NCBI GenBank assembly: GCA_022925895.1
Contig: JAKSYS010000486.1
Location: 1 to 49,050 of the forward strand
Origin: Fragilaria crotonensis
Taxonomy: Eukaryota; Bacillariophyta; Fragilariophyceae; Fragilariales; Fragilariaceae
Direction of reading: 5' to 3'
Length of the DNA stretch: 49,050 nucleotides
A model generated the notes under the pieces. It searched no databases. It saw nothing but the letters and a program-made list of their open reading frames with translations, and was not told the DNA's origin. The translations under genes were made by a program, and so were the position numbers. Every line of letters begins with the position of its first letter. Positions within the stretch are counted from its first letter, which is position 1. Positions 31,333-43,201 of this stretch are shown piece after piece.

Positions 31333-31851
31333 ATGGCTCCCATGATGACATTGAATGCTTGGCGTACTACTTTGCCATGTTGTTGCTGGCTCCTCCTCTT
31401 CTACTGTTCCTTCCCGTTAACGGCAATAGCCTTTGCGCCTCTGTGCAGGTTCGAAACGAGGCGTCCTTATTCGCAAATCATGGAACTGCCAACAGTAGTT
31501 GCACAACGACAAAATCAACATCATCATCATGAGTCTAAGAACTTACACACAAATACTGTGTTGTTCTTGTCATCCTCATCCAACCAGGACAAGGACACAA
31601 CAGGCACGAATGAAAAACAACAACAACCATCTCAACAAGATCGATTGACACAATTGGGATTCAGTCCTGACGAAATTGAACGAACCAAGGTATCAAAGTC
31701 ATCATCGCCACCACCCAAGGTTTCCGTGACTGAATTCGAGGTTGACCCAGTCACCATTACGGCACTCGGATTTGGATTGATTGCCATGAATTTCCTCATT
31801 TTTGCCAATATGGGATCTGGTGGGATTGCTGGTATTTGGCTCGTATCATGA
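31333..31851 (+). CDS. Small putative plastid membrane protein, function unknown
   Basis: 172 residues from ATG 31333 (MAPMMTLNAWRTTLPCCC). The frame is open further upstream, but this Met directly precedes a hydrophobic signal segment (WLLLFYCSFPLTAIAFAP) whose end, AIAFAP, fits the diatom ASAFAP plastid motif. A low-complexity Gln/His/Ser stretch follows, then a charged segment (QQDRLTQLGFSPDEIERTKV) and a single C-terminal TM (ITALGFGLIAMNFLIFANMG) with a Gly-rich tail. The layout resembles small thylakoid or envelope proteins. No family assignment possible. Confidence 0.65.
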   Translation: MAPMMTLNAWRTTLPCCCWLLLFYCSFPLTAIAFAPLCRFETRRPYSQIMELPTVVAQRQNQHHHHESKNLHTNTVLFLSSSSNQDKDTTGTNEKQQQPSQQDRLTQLGFSPDEIERTKVSKSSSPPPKVSVTEFEVDPVTITALGFGLIAMNFLIFANMGSGGIAGIWLVS

Positions 31852-32494
31852 ATACTTGGGACAATTGAGCTAACAAACATACTTCGATTGTAAAATGCCA
31901 CAACGAGAACAAAAACACACACTACGTGACGACTGTCCATGCCAGTCCACTGGCGGGCGCTCTCGATCGACGGGCAGAGACGTCCAACGACCACGCCACC
32001 ATCCCCCCTCATCAAATTGCTACTTCTTCACGTTAACTTGAGATTTAAACACGACGCTATCCTTATAATGCTCCTATTGGTTGTTGGATCCACCAATGAA
32101 GTGATTCAAATCATTGCAGATATCATGATGCGCAGGTGCATATGCGTTCCGTCGTCATAACCGTAGCTCTTACGTACCCTTGGAGTACTCTGATCGAAAA
32201 GAGGTGCCCCGCGCAGATGAAGGTCATACGACGCATCTGTGTCTCAGGCAAGTGTGGCTCGGAGGTTCGGCGTTCGGCGCCTTTCGCAACAGCTCCCTCG
32301 CCAGTACAAGTACCTGGTACCGAATTCTTTGGAGAAAGGCATTCAATGCTATGTGTGATTGGAGAAAAGCAAGTGTGATTGAGGTGAATGCGCCAATCAA
32401 AACTAGTCATACCCAACGCACATTCCATGACCTGCAATGCAACAATTTTCCATTCGAAATCACAAAGATACACTCCGGAGTAAGAAGCAAAGCC
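31852..32494. other. Intergenic upstream of CDC37
   Basis: No supported gene. The plus frame from 32180 reaches into CDC37, but its upstream part lacks CDC37 similarity. A GTACAAGTACCTGGTACC word lies at 32306-32322. Confidence 0.5.
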
Positions 32495-33789
32495 ATGTCG
32501 AAAGGAATTGAATACTGGTACTCGAAATGGGACAACATCGAATTGTCGGACGACGAAGACGATGTGCATGTCACGAGTAACAAGGAATCGTGGTTCAGCA
32601 TGAAACACAGATCTCGCGTCGAACGTGAAAGGAGGAGTCCATGGAAATTAAAGAAATTGAGGAAGCCATGACCGACGCCAATCATCGAATCAAATCCTTG
32701 CAATACCATTGGAAGAGTTTGGGCGGAGCTGCAAAAGTCATTGAGGCGGACTGTGGGGACAACGTCCTCGGCGATGACAATTCAAATGATGCGAAAGGCA
32801 TCAAAGAGGAGTTGGACAAGTTGATGCAGGCAAATGAGTCGCGAAACAAGCGCTTAGGAGAGATTGAGAAGCACAAAACGTGGAATGTCGACAATATCTG
32901 TGAAGTGAAGGAGGAGAGGACAATCATTAACACCAATGCATCCAATGATGATTACACTCCTACTGGATTTGTCAAGGACAAGGAGAACATGATCAACGGG
33001 AAACACAAAAAGGCAGTTGCTGCAACTTCGGCAGTCAAGGCAAACAAGGCCCCTGCCGCCGCTTGCGCTCGCAAGTCTGCTGCTACGACCAAGCCGGTTC
33101 AAGCCTGTGCTCCTCCTCCTCCCAAGGCAACTGACACCTACCTCGAATTTGCAGCGAAATACGCTCAAGTTGTCGAGGACTTCATGCACTTGCAATCTCT
33201 CGAGGACTCAAAGGACTATATCTTGAAGTACGGTGATGTCTTGATGCAAGAGAACGCCACCAACTACATCCTCTTCGCTTGCCTCGAGGATGAAATGAAC
33301 GGTCACCGTCAGAAGATGAAACAGACATGCCGTCAGACTCGAATCATTCTTGCCATTTCCGAATTGGCCGTTTCCAAGCAACAACACCCGGGCAACGTCG
33401 TGATTCCCTTTTTCAAAAAGTTTGAAAGGAAGGAGTTCCATGATCGTTTCTTTGCGGCTGTCGAACGTCTTTGCCAAGGGATTATTGATTGGGCCGTGAC
33501 CAAGCGAATTGAGCTGGACCAGGAGCGGATGAAAGAGGAGGTGGGGCAAAATTTGGAGGAACGAACTGCTCTCGACGATTTGAAACGTCTTCCTCTGGAG
33601 GAGCGGTTGGGACCAGGAGGGTTGGACCCGATGGAGGTGATGGAAACACTCCCGGCCACGATGCAACAGGCATTCAATTGGAGCAGTGTCGAGAAACTGG
33701 AGGGAGCACTCCTTTCTATGGACTCTGATGATAGGGCGTATCATATGAAGCGGTGCGTTGATTCGGGATTGTGGACAAAGCATTCCTAA
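32495..33789 (+). CDS. CDC37: Hsp90 co-chaperone CDC37, split by an apparent 1-nt deletion
   Basis: The kinase-loading co-chaperone of Hsp90. Its N-terminus is in one frame (YSKWDNIELSDDEDDVH, with the conserved CK2-site Ser before DDED, then MKHRSRVERE) and the rest in another from about 32629. One more A in the AAA of GTGAAAGGAGG (near 32622-32628) joins them as VEREKEESMEIKEIEEAM and gives 431 residues. The middle domain carries YGDVLMQENATNYILFACLEDEM and the basic Hsp90-interacting helices (split: YGDVLMQENATN, YILFACLEDEM). The C-terminal part has LGPGGLDPMEVMETLP and AYHMKRCVDSGLW, both diagnostic. An Ala/Lys-rich linker (~residues 170-210) is lineage-specific. CDC37 is normally essential, so a true frameshift is unlikely. 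Confidence 0.92.
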
Positions 33790-34299
33790 GTTCATGAATG
33801 CATAATTATCTCTCAGCGCCAACAATATTGTTCGATTTCCATTGTTTATGATTAGCATAGCTCTCTGGCACGCCCTTCCCTCGAGATGCGATCGCAGCAA
33901 CTGCACTTCATGTCGTTCCTGCTATTGCCTAGGAGTACTCAAAAATAGACGACCATGAATACTTTGCTAGAGGGAATTTTGGCGAGTGTTGTTAATTTTG
34001 TGAGTTCGTTGGTGGGTTCGCTTCGGTGAATGGTTTGTGCATGAGTGAAACGGTGTTTACTGAACTCTGATGTCATTGCCTCCTTTGTGCAATCGTTCTG
34101 CGTGCTGTTGAATGCTTGGAACAATAAAAGTAACAAAAAACTGCAATATCTCCCTTAAACACAGACAACGTCACGAAGGATAGTGTGATTGCTACTTCTA
34201 GACGTTTACACATGAGAGCAGAACGCAACGCCGGCATTGTCGTTCACAGAGTTCTTGCTTGAATTCCTCACTTTTTAGTGCATACAACAGTCGAGTGAT
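33790..34299. other. Convergent intergenic region, CDC37 / SerRS
   Basis: 510 nt of 3' flanking sequence for both genes; nothing else seen. Confidence 0.5.
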
Positions 34300-35986
<1,687 letters not shown>

Positions 35987-37236
35987 TCAAGGTAGATTTA
36001 GATGTATATCGTGATGTGCGTGCCAAGTGGTCGAGGCTGGTTCAGTGATGGGTGATGGGCGATGGCCTAGAAAACGCTTGGCTTTACAGTATTCAGTGTT
36101 GAGATTTAAGAGTCACCGGCACTCCCGCTACTCTGAAGTCCGAAGGGATGGAGCTTCGAGATGCTGCAGGCTGCTATGTGCGATGAGTTCGAAGTGCTGC
36201 TCAATTGTCGACACAGAACACTCTCTGACTCTGATTGAATGACATAATGTTAGCCCATCACCCCGCTTGGTGGTCGCAGTCGCCAAGTACAAGTACTACT
36301 GTAAGTTCTACTGGCACGTCATCTGAGTGCGCCGTGCGTCATGCGTCTGTCTCATCATCAAGAGAAGTGGCGCAGATTCTTTGGCTGATCCCCGTCGGTC
36401 CCAGGGACGGACTGGAGGACAGGCGAATGATCCAGACTTCTCATTTCTCCCGTTTCCTGACGACTGACGAACGACTGACGACTGGGCCCTGCTACCACTG
36501 TGGTAGCAGCTGTACCATGCTGTCGAGCAATGTCGTCAACCGACAGTGCGAATGCCGTTAGAAATTTGGGAAGCGCGGAAACCACAACTGATACTCAAAA
36601 TTCCGATCGTACTGTAGTACCACACTAGCAGCTGCACCGTACTAAACAGTACAGGTTTTCGTGTCAAATGGCAGGTGTCATGAGTGCCGATGGAAGCTTA
36701 CGTGGATATATGCATATGCATACACCTTTAGTGTATGATATGAAAGTTTCAACAAAGGCACAATGTATCATTAACCGCTATATAACGATCTTCTGTAGGA
36801 CATTAGTACTTGACCATGCGTACACAAGATGCCTCTATGTCATGAAGTGACATCAAATGATGACGTCCCCCAGCCAAAGTGTCGGTGTCACTAATCATAT
36901 ATGATGATATAATGAAGCTTTGAATACGTCAAACTGAGTTCGAATAAACTAAACGCACTTCGCACACCTTGAGGTCCAGTAGCAGTGCAATATTCCAGTG
37001 ATCAACACAACCTGTTTTTGTCGACACAGCGAAAGAATACTGGAATACACATGCTCTGACCTCTGACACAAGTCTATCAGTGTATCCTCGGCGTCTCGAT
37101 GGGTCAACAACATATGCCTAACAGTAGACGCCCGACAACCACAACCGCGCAACAGCAGAAGCTATAACCACTACGCACTGCATTTCAGACCAGGTACTAC
37201 TACAACACTACAATTATACTATAAGCAAGCATTATC
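35987..37236. other. Divergent intergenic region, SerRS / VIT-like gene
   Basis: 1.25 kb containing both promoters. The short frames have no family support. TGACGACTGACGAACGACTG direct repeats lie at 36459-36483 and ATATGCATATGCATA near 36708. Confidence 0.5.
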
Positions 37237-38930
37237 ATGCTGTCCTCTGGACCGTCACGGTCTCCAGCCACTCCGAAAATGCGCAAACCTCACGTTGACG
37301 ACACGATGACGCGGGAAGGTTTGGTTCCGGAAAACAGCAGCCTGGAAGAGCGTATGCAATACATGATTGATATGCAATACGCGTATACGGAATCCTTTCG
37401 ACAGGATCAGGATGGTCCCATTGTTGTGGACGATTTGGATGCGAGCACTGCAAACAATGCCAACGGAAATGGAAACGGCGATACCAACAGTATGAACAAT
37501 AATGACCATGAACTCCCACCATATCCACAAACCGATGTCAACGTTGGCAGGGGACAGCTCATTTTCTCAAATACGTATTATCAACAACAACATTTGCACC
37601 TACTGCCTCCGTCGCCGTCAATGAATCAACCATATCGCCCTCAACCAATGTACGAGGGGTACAATGCCATTGACACCACTCTTTCTATGGTTGACACTGA
37701 CCCAGATCATCTGACTGATGACCAACGCTTTCTCGAGTACTTGAATAACGCCCATGACCCAAACAAAACCAATTATCACAACGACGACGACTGCTGCTGT
37801 TGCCTCTGGGATCCCATTATTCACTCGCTACGATATCTCATGCATGCCGATTCACTCCATCGTTCCTTTTGCTATGCCGCCATTGATGGCATGCTGACTG
37901 GTGCCGGACTTGTTGCCACATTGGTTGGTTTTGCAGGGCCCCTGGCACACACGACTGCAGCGACGACATCAGCTGCAGCCACGGCTATGACGAAACCATC
38001 GCCCTGGATGGTTGCCGTTTGCTTCACAGCATGCACTGCCGATGCCCTTTGCATGGCTGTCAGTCACGTTTGGAACACGCACGTTGTGTCCACGCTGGCT
38101 GCACGAGAACATCGAGACGAACGATTGGCATTTTCGCGAAATCGAAATGAGTCAAAAGCAAAATTGGTCGACCGGTTGCTTTCCAGGGGCATGCTCAAAA
38201 TTGATGCAGTTTCCATCGCCGACACGTTGGAGGGATATCCTGATATCTTTGTCGGTGCGCTTGTGGGAGATGCCGTTGTCGGTATGCCTCAGGAACATGA
38301 GAATGACGACAATACGTACCCACTGGCACCGGGCTACAACAATCATAATGGCGGTATGCACAATCCTCGAGCTCAAGCCGAAAACTATCGATCATATGGT
38401 CAATTCCGTGAATGGGATCACGATCCTGATGCAGCCGTTGCATCCGCTGCCGTTGCGGAAAGCCAAACTGAGGCAATGGTCATGGCTGCGGCCTTTTCCA
38501 TGTTTGGGACACTCCCGGCTGCCATGTACTACGGCGCATCCTGTTGGGTCGTCTTACTATCATTGTCCAACTCAAATAATAACGACAACAGTGATATCCA
38601 ACAATCCATATCGGCACGAAGTGCCGCCATGACGTTGAGGTGTACAATAATCTGGTTTCTGGGAGTTTGGAAAAGGTGAGTTTGATTATAGCTGCTTGTC
38701 CATTTTGTGTGAAACAATCTCCTGTTTCTCGTTCTTACCAATATTGCGTTTCCTTTCCGATTCTACCTTCATTTCTTCACAGCAAATTTTTGGATTCCAA
38801 TTGGATCCTTTTTGGAATTGAAACGGTAGTGGTGCTCTTGGTATCTGTCCTGACCGCCTTTGTCCTGGGGATGGCCCTGTCTCATGTTGTGGCCATTCCA
38901 GCGACCTTGACCGTCCAATTTGCGACGTAG
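37237..38930 (+). CDS. Divergent VIT1/CCC1-like Fe/Mn transporter with long N-terminus, two exons
   Basis: 528 residues from exons 37237-38675 and 38783-38930; a 107-nt intron (AAAAG|GTGAGT, TTCACAG) joins in phase (WKR/S-KFLDSNW). The first ~190 residues are hydrophilic, Asn-rich and end in a Cys cluster (DDDCCCCLWD). Then comes the pattern of the vacuolar iron transporter family: TM1 AAIDGMLTGAGLVATLVGFAG (split: AAIDGMLTGAG, LVATLVGFAG), TM2 ADALCMAVSHVWNTHV followed by a charged helix AAREHRDERLAF, a linker helix ending VSIADTLEGYPDIF, TM3/4 AMVMAAAFSMFGTLPAAM, and TM5 in exon 2. Five-TM order and linker match VIT/CCC1, but identity looks low, and some metal-binding acidic residues of TM1 are not obvious. 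Vacuolar Fe/Mn import is a hypothesis. Confidence 0.62.
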
Positions 38931-39496
38931 GCCAAATTTTCGGGGAGATCATGTCTGTTACCCCATGTCCCAATACCATTAAAAACGAGTAGTAACGCTA
39001 TATGCTAAGAAAGTGGCGATTTCACCCCTCGCTTAGTGGCCATATTTACATCGACATTGTGACATTGGCATAGGCAAGATGTTGGGGAGAACGTGATGGT
39101 TGACAGGACTACACGTAGAGTGCAACCCTTTGCGTCGATTACCATGAGAACGAGTTTTCACGCCATATACAGGTGAAATACAAGAAGCGAAAGTCACCAT
39201 TTTCACTCCTCCTCAACACTACTACATGTACTTCTGCAACTACTATGAGTAGTTAGTTGGGAGGACGGAGAATGTCTCTCAGAAATGAAGGCAAAGTTTA
39301 GTGATCCCATCGTGCTGCTGGTAAATAGTGTAATAAAACAGTAGCACCTGCCTTCATACTCCATACACACGCACGCACACACTGTGGCGCAGTATGAATG
39401 AATAAACACTCACAACCACCACCACCCTCCCATTCAAAACAATCCAAACGGAAGTGTGGGTGAGGATCCGCGAGGGTGCCTACAGTTGCTTCAGAG
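38931..39496. other. Convergent intergenic region
   Basis: 566 nt between the VIT-like gene and UBC12 3' ends; a CACACACGCACGCACACAC simple repeat at 39364-39381. No gene seen. Confidence 0.5.
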
Positions 39497-40288
39497 CTAC
39501 ACCAGTCGTTCGAATTGCACGCCATCCAATATGCCTCCCCGCAAGGTCCTCGTCACCAGTCGTTCAAATTGCTTGACATCCTTTCGGAACAATTCGGCGG
39601 CTTCGTGGTTGAGTGGGTCGTCTGGATTTGGTTCGTAGAACAAATAAATGAGACCGTAAATGACGGCATTGATATCCAGGACCGGTTTCCAATCTTCTCT
39701 CAAGATATTGAGACAGACCTTGCCGTCCAAATTAATATTGGGGTGGTAGATTTTGGTCATGCAATCAACCTTGGGTGGGGAATGGGGATAATGCTCCGGA
39801 ATTTCGAATTGAAAGTGGTAGGTTGCCGATGCCCAAAACCCAGTATCGGGCGTGACGGAAACCAGGAAAAGGGACAAATTGTTCGGGTCTGGGAAATTGA
39901 TGTTGGCAACCCTACCGCCGTCGAGCTCGGCAATATCTGAATTAAATACAGTATAGTGTCGAATGGGTAGAAGAAATAGGTGAGATGAGGGAGGGCATGA
40001 GCAAGTGCTAATGAACGACAAGGCATTTCGGCCGATTCCCTACTGTCACATAGTGTACTGTTAAACGATTCCTACGCACGCACCCTTCTGAATTCGGATT
40101 TCACCGGGAGTCCTTTTCTTGACGGTACTTTGATTGAGTTCCTCCTTCTTCGTCGTCTTTTTACCACCTATCCCCAGGAGCGACACCTTTTCCACCTGTG
40201 GAGATTGTCGCTGTTGAACCTCTTCTTGTGAAGCTGCTGCTGCAGATGCGGCAGCTGCATCCTGCTTCTTCTTTTTCAGAGCCAACAT
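39497..40288 (-). CDS. UBC12: NEDD8-conjugating enzyme UBC12 (E2), two exons
   Basis: 214 residues from minus-strand exons 40288-40084 and 39936-39497; the 147-nt intron (GG|GTGCGT, TTCAG|AT) joins in phase giving RIQKDIAELDG, as in UBC12. This E2 accepts NEDD8 from the NAE1-UBA3 E1 and passes it to cullins. The UBC fold runs from residue ~65; the catalytic Cys143 is in DGKVCLNILREDWKPV, and the downstream IYGLIYLFYEPNPDDPLN and final LRGGILDGVQFER are UBC12-type rather than general ubiquitin E2. The N-terminal extension (MLALKKKKQDAAAASAAAA) is basic and Ala/Gln-rich; in UBC12 this extension docks to the UBA3 subunit. It is longer than the human one, about 65 residues before the core. Confidence 0.94.
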
Positions 40289-40993
40289 GGTTTTTGCGAG
40301 GATGTGGTATGTGTGGTGTATTCTGGAGTAAAAGTACTCGAGTACTCCAAGGACCTGATATGCATACTGGTACGAGTACCTGTACTATAGTGCGCAACTG
40401 TCGACACAGATCGTGCGCTCGAGAAAGCCCTTTCAGTCCCTGTTTGAGATGTGAGTCGCTGGTACTACTGTACATACAGTACTCCGAGTATGCCGTACGT
40501 CGCTCTCTGTAATGCTATGGTGCAAATGTACAAGTACTGGTACGTAGCAGTACTGCCACTTGCAGCGTGGTATAGGAGGGCACTCGTACTTACTAGCAAA
40601 CGCGCAAGGATGCAGTACAAGATACACAGAAAAGGAGTTTAGTCCATTGGAAAGCATGGGTGGCAGAGTTCGTCTGTGGCATCAAAAACGTTTCAAATTT
40701 TGGGCGCGGAGAACGGGTACTACTCTCATACTACATATAGGGGTCTACGGTACTGGTAGATGTAGATGGGTCTTCGTATGATGATGCGAACATGTAGAGA
40801 ATGAAAATCAGATGATGCTACTTGCATCTGCTATCATACTCCACTGTACAACTCTGGACCACTATGTACAACTCGAAGGGAAAACATAAATTTGAAGTTT
40901 CATACTCGGTCCTTGAGCACACCTTGACATTCCAAGCCTCCCTATCTGCCATCTGTCCTCTTTTTCTCCTCCTTCTTTCGTGTTGCGCGTTGG
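40289..40993. other. Divergent intergenic region, GTAC-dense
   Basis: 705 nt between the UBC12 and nuclease starts. GTACTGGTAC/AGTACTCC words are very dense at 40320-40560. No ORF with family support. Confidence 0.5.
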
Positions 40994-42183
40994 ATGCACG
41001 TATCCATAAATATCATCATGGCGCTGTGTTTGGTGCTTCTTCACTCGAGACGGTGCCTGGGCTTCATCATTCCCTCCACCAAACGGCAATTATCTACCAT
41101 AGCGGCAATAATCCCAGCGGAGGAAGACAGTGACGATCCTTACCCTTATCAGAACCTTACATCTTCCATCCCTTACCCCAAATCGTTGTCTCCATCTTCT
41201 ATCATGGAGTTTCAAAAATGTCCCCAGTCCTTCATGTTTCAATACCTTTGGGGCATCCGACAGCCCACCACACCTGTCCTGGCCAAAGGTACAATGTGTC
41301 ACGCTGCACTGGAACAGATATTCGATTTGGAACCTGCTGATCGGACTCTGGAGAATCTTCAAAATTTATATCGCAAGGAATGGAGCATTCAAAAGCATAA
41401 AACCTACAAGTCCCTGTTCCTGAAAGACGATGAGTGGAATGTCGCTGATGAAAGGGAATGGGGACTGTCGGGATTGCGATTGCTGCAAAATTACGTGCAA
41501 TTGGAAGATCCGCGCCAAATCACACGTCCAAATCCAGTCCAACGAGAAGTATGGGTCAAGGCTAATTTAAATGTATCCGGGCGACGTACTGATACTGACG
41601 CAAGTGCTGCTGCCTCCAGACCGGATGATACATTCCTCGTCCGCGGGATTGTCGATCGTCTAGACATGATGCAGCATCCCGGCGACCGACAAGTTTATTT
41701 GCGACTAGTGGATTACAAATCTGGAAAGGCGCCTCAGTTCAAGTATTCGTCAAGCATGAATGCCAAAATCGCCGAAGAAACCTTTTTCCAACTCAAAATA
41801 TACGCTCTCCTCCTTCGCGAATCCAATTCTGACCGGACTGGCTTGGATCTGAGGACCTTGCGATTGTTGCATCTCACATCAGAGACTAATGACAGCAGTA
41901 ACAATGGTACTCCTACTGAGGGGCCTGCACAATTCCTTGACTACGACTTGGGGGCGACGGCCGAAGAGCGCAATGCAATTCTAGATGATCTCTACGTAAC
42001 GTTGGCCGACACGTGGACGCAAATTCGGGTTTGGTGGAAACGCAAGATCCGTTGCAATTTCATGGCTGTGATCGATCATTTTGTTGGTGTCACAAGTGTC
42101 GTCCACAGTTTCTTCCAGGTACAGTGTGGGAACCAAAGGAAGGCATTGCAACCGACCAGGAACAAGCCAGCCGGATGGTATAG
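40994..42183 (+). CDS. PD-(D/E)XK nuclease (RecB/EXO5-like), plastid-type leader, apparent 1-nt deletion near the 3' end
   Basis: About 396 residues after correction. The N-terminus (MALCLVLLHSRRCLGFIIPS from an internal Met at 41018) is a signal sequence with LGF-IIPS, suggesting plastid import. Nuclease core: SPSSIMEFQKCPQSFMF (70s), HAALE with His103, RGIVDRLD (Asp221), LRLVDYKSG (Asp240, Lys242), and QLKIYALLL. In the uncorrected frame the tail is non-homologous. Adding one G to GGG at 42027-42029 switches to GLVETQDPLQFHGCDRSFCWC, split here as GLVETQDPLQ and CDRSFCWCHKCRP, which carries clustered cysteines. With Cys76 these could ligate a [4Fe-4S] cluster as in Cas4/AddB/EXO5 nucleases. 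It would end at a TAG at 42181-42183. Likely role: organellar DNA processing. Confidence 0.8.
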
Positions 42184-43201
42184 ATGACAACCGGGATAGG
42201 TCCGAAATAATGATTAATCTTTTCGTTCTCTATCCATCCACATAACTGAGTATGCTGTCGGTAAATGTCGCTCTCCTTCTCTCAAAGGTACGGTCTCTAC
42301 CAGCTTGCAATGGCGGTCGGCAGGATGTGTGGAAGTTGTGCAGAGTTTTTATTGAAACTCTAAGTAGTAAGCTGTGTGCCAGTCAAGCAATTGGCCCGCA
42401 CCATCCCAGTAGGATCTTGAGCAGCGACAGGATTCCGAGTTCAGATGGGATGGTTTCCTTCAAGACATGGTCTCCGAAGAGAAAATATTTGAGAGCTGCG
42501 ACAGATTGCTGATCTCCGATGGGATGCCCCCAAACAAATTATATTATTCCCGATGCGTGAGCGTCGTCAAAAATCCGATCGCGGTTCCAACTGCCTTCTA
42601 ATTAGAATAGAATGAAACCTTTTCAGACGCAACGCAAAAAGTCATATCACTTTGAAGCAATTGAATCTCTGTCTCGAAGTCGAAGAGCTTGAAGTCTTTT
42701 TCGTTCTGTCTGACTCCATCAGGATCCCGGCTTGGGACTGGGGACTGAACTCAAAAGGAGTTACGTGTATAGTGTGCAACATGGAATATGCATACTGCAT
42801 ACTTCATTTCATTTTTGTCAAACATCGCGTACAGAGTTCAGATGTCTCGCGCCGGAAATCGTTTTAATGACAACTATAATCAGGGCTCAATATATACTAT
42901 CGGACAATATAAAAAGTGAAACGTCGACTTTGCATGGGACTCATAACTCATAACACTGAGCGTTCGTTAAGTAGCACCTTCTGGAGCGGTACTGAAGTTC
43001 CGGGGTACGTCATTCCAACTCCCCATGATGTTCATAGGCATTGGTGTACTCCATCCAGTGTATGTGCTAGCTAGGTCATAGTACACAAGGTACAAGTACT
43101 GGTACTTGCACTCCGAATATCTTCAGCACTTGCATGAAGCATTTGATTCCAACTTCGGTTACCCTTGTGTATGCAGCACACGCAATACTCGGACGACAGA
43201 C
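42184..43201. other. Intergenic upstream of the second SET gene
   Basis: About 1 kb, AT-rich to the right, with GTACAAGTACTGGTACTTGC near 43090-43109. No supported gene. Confidence 0.5.
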
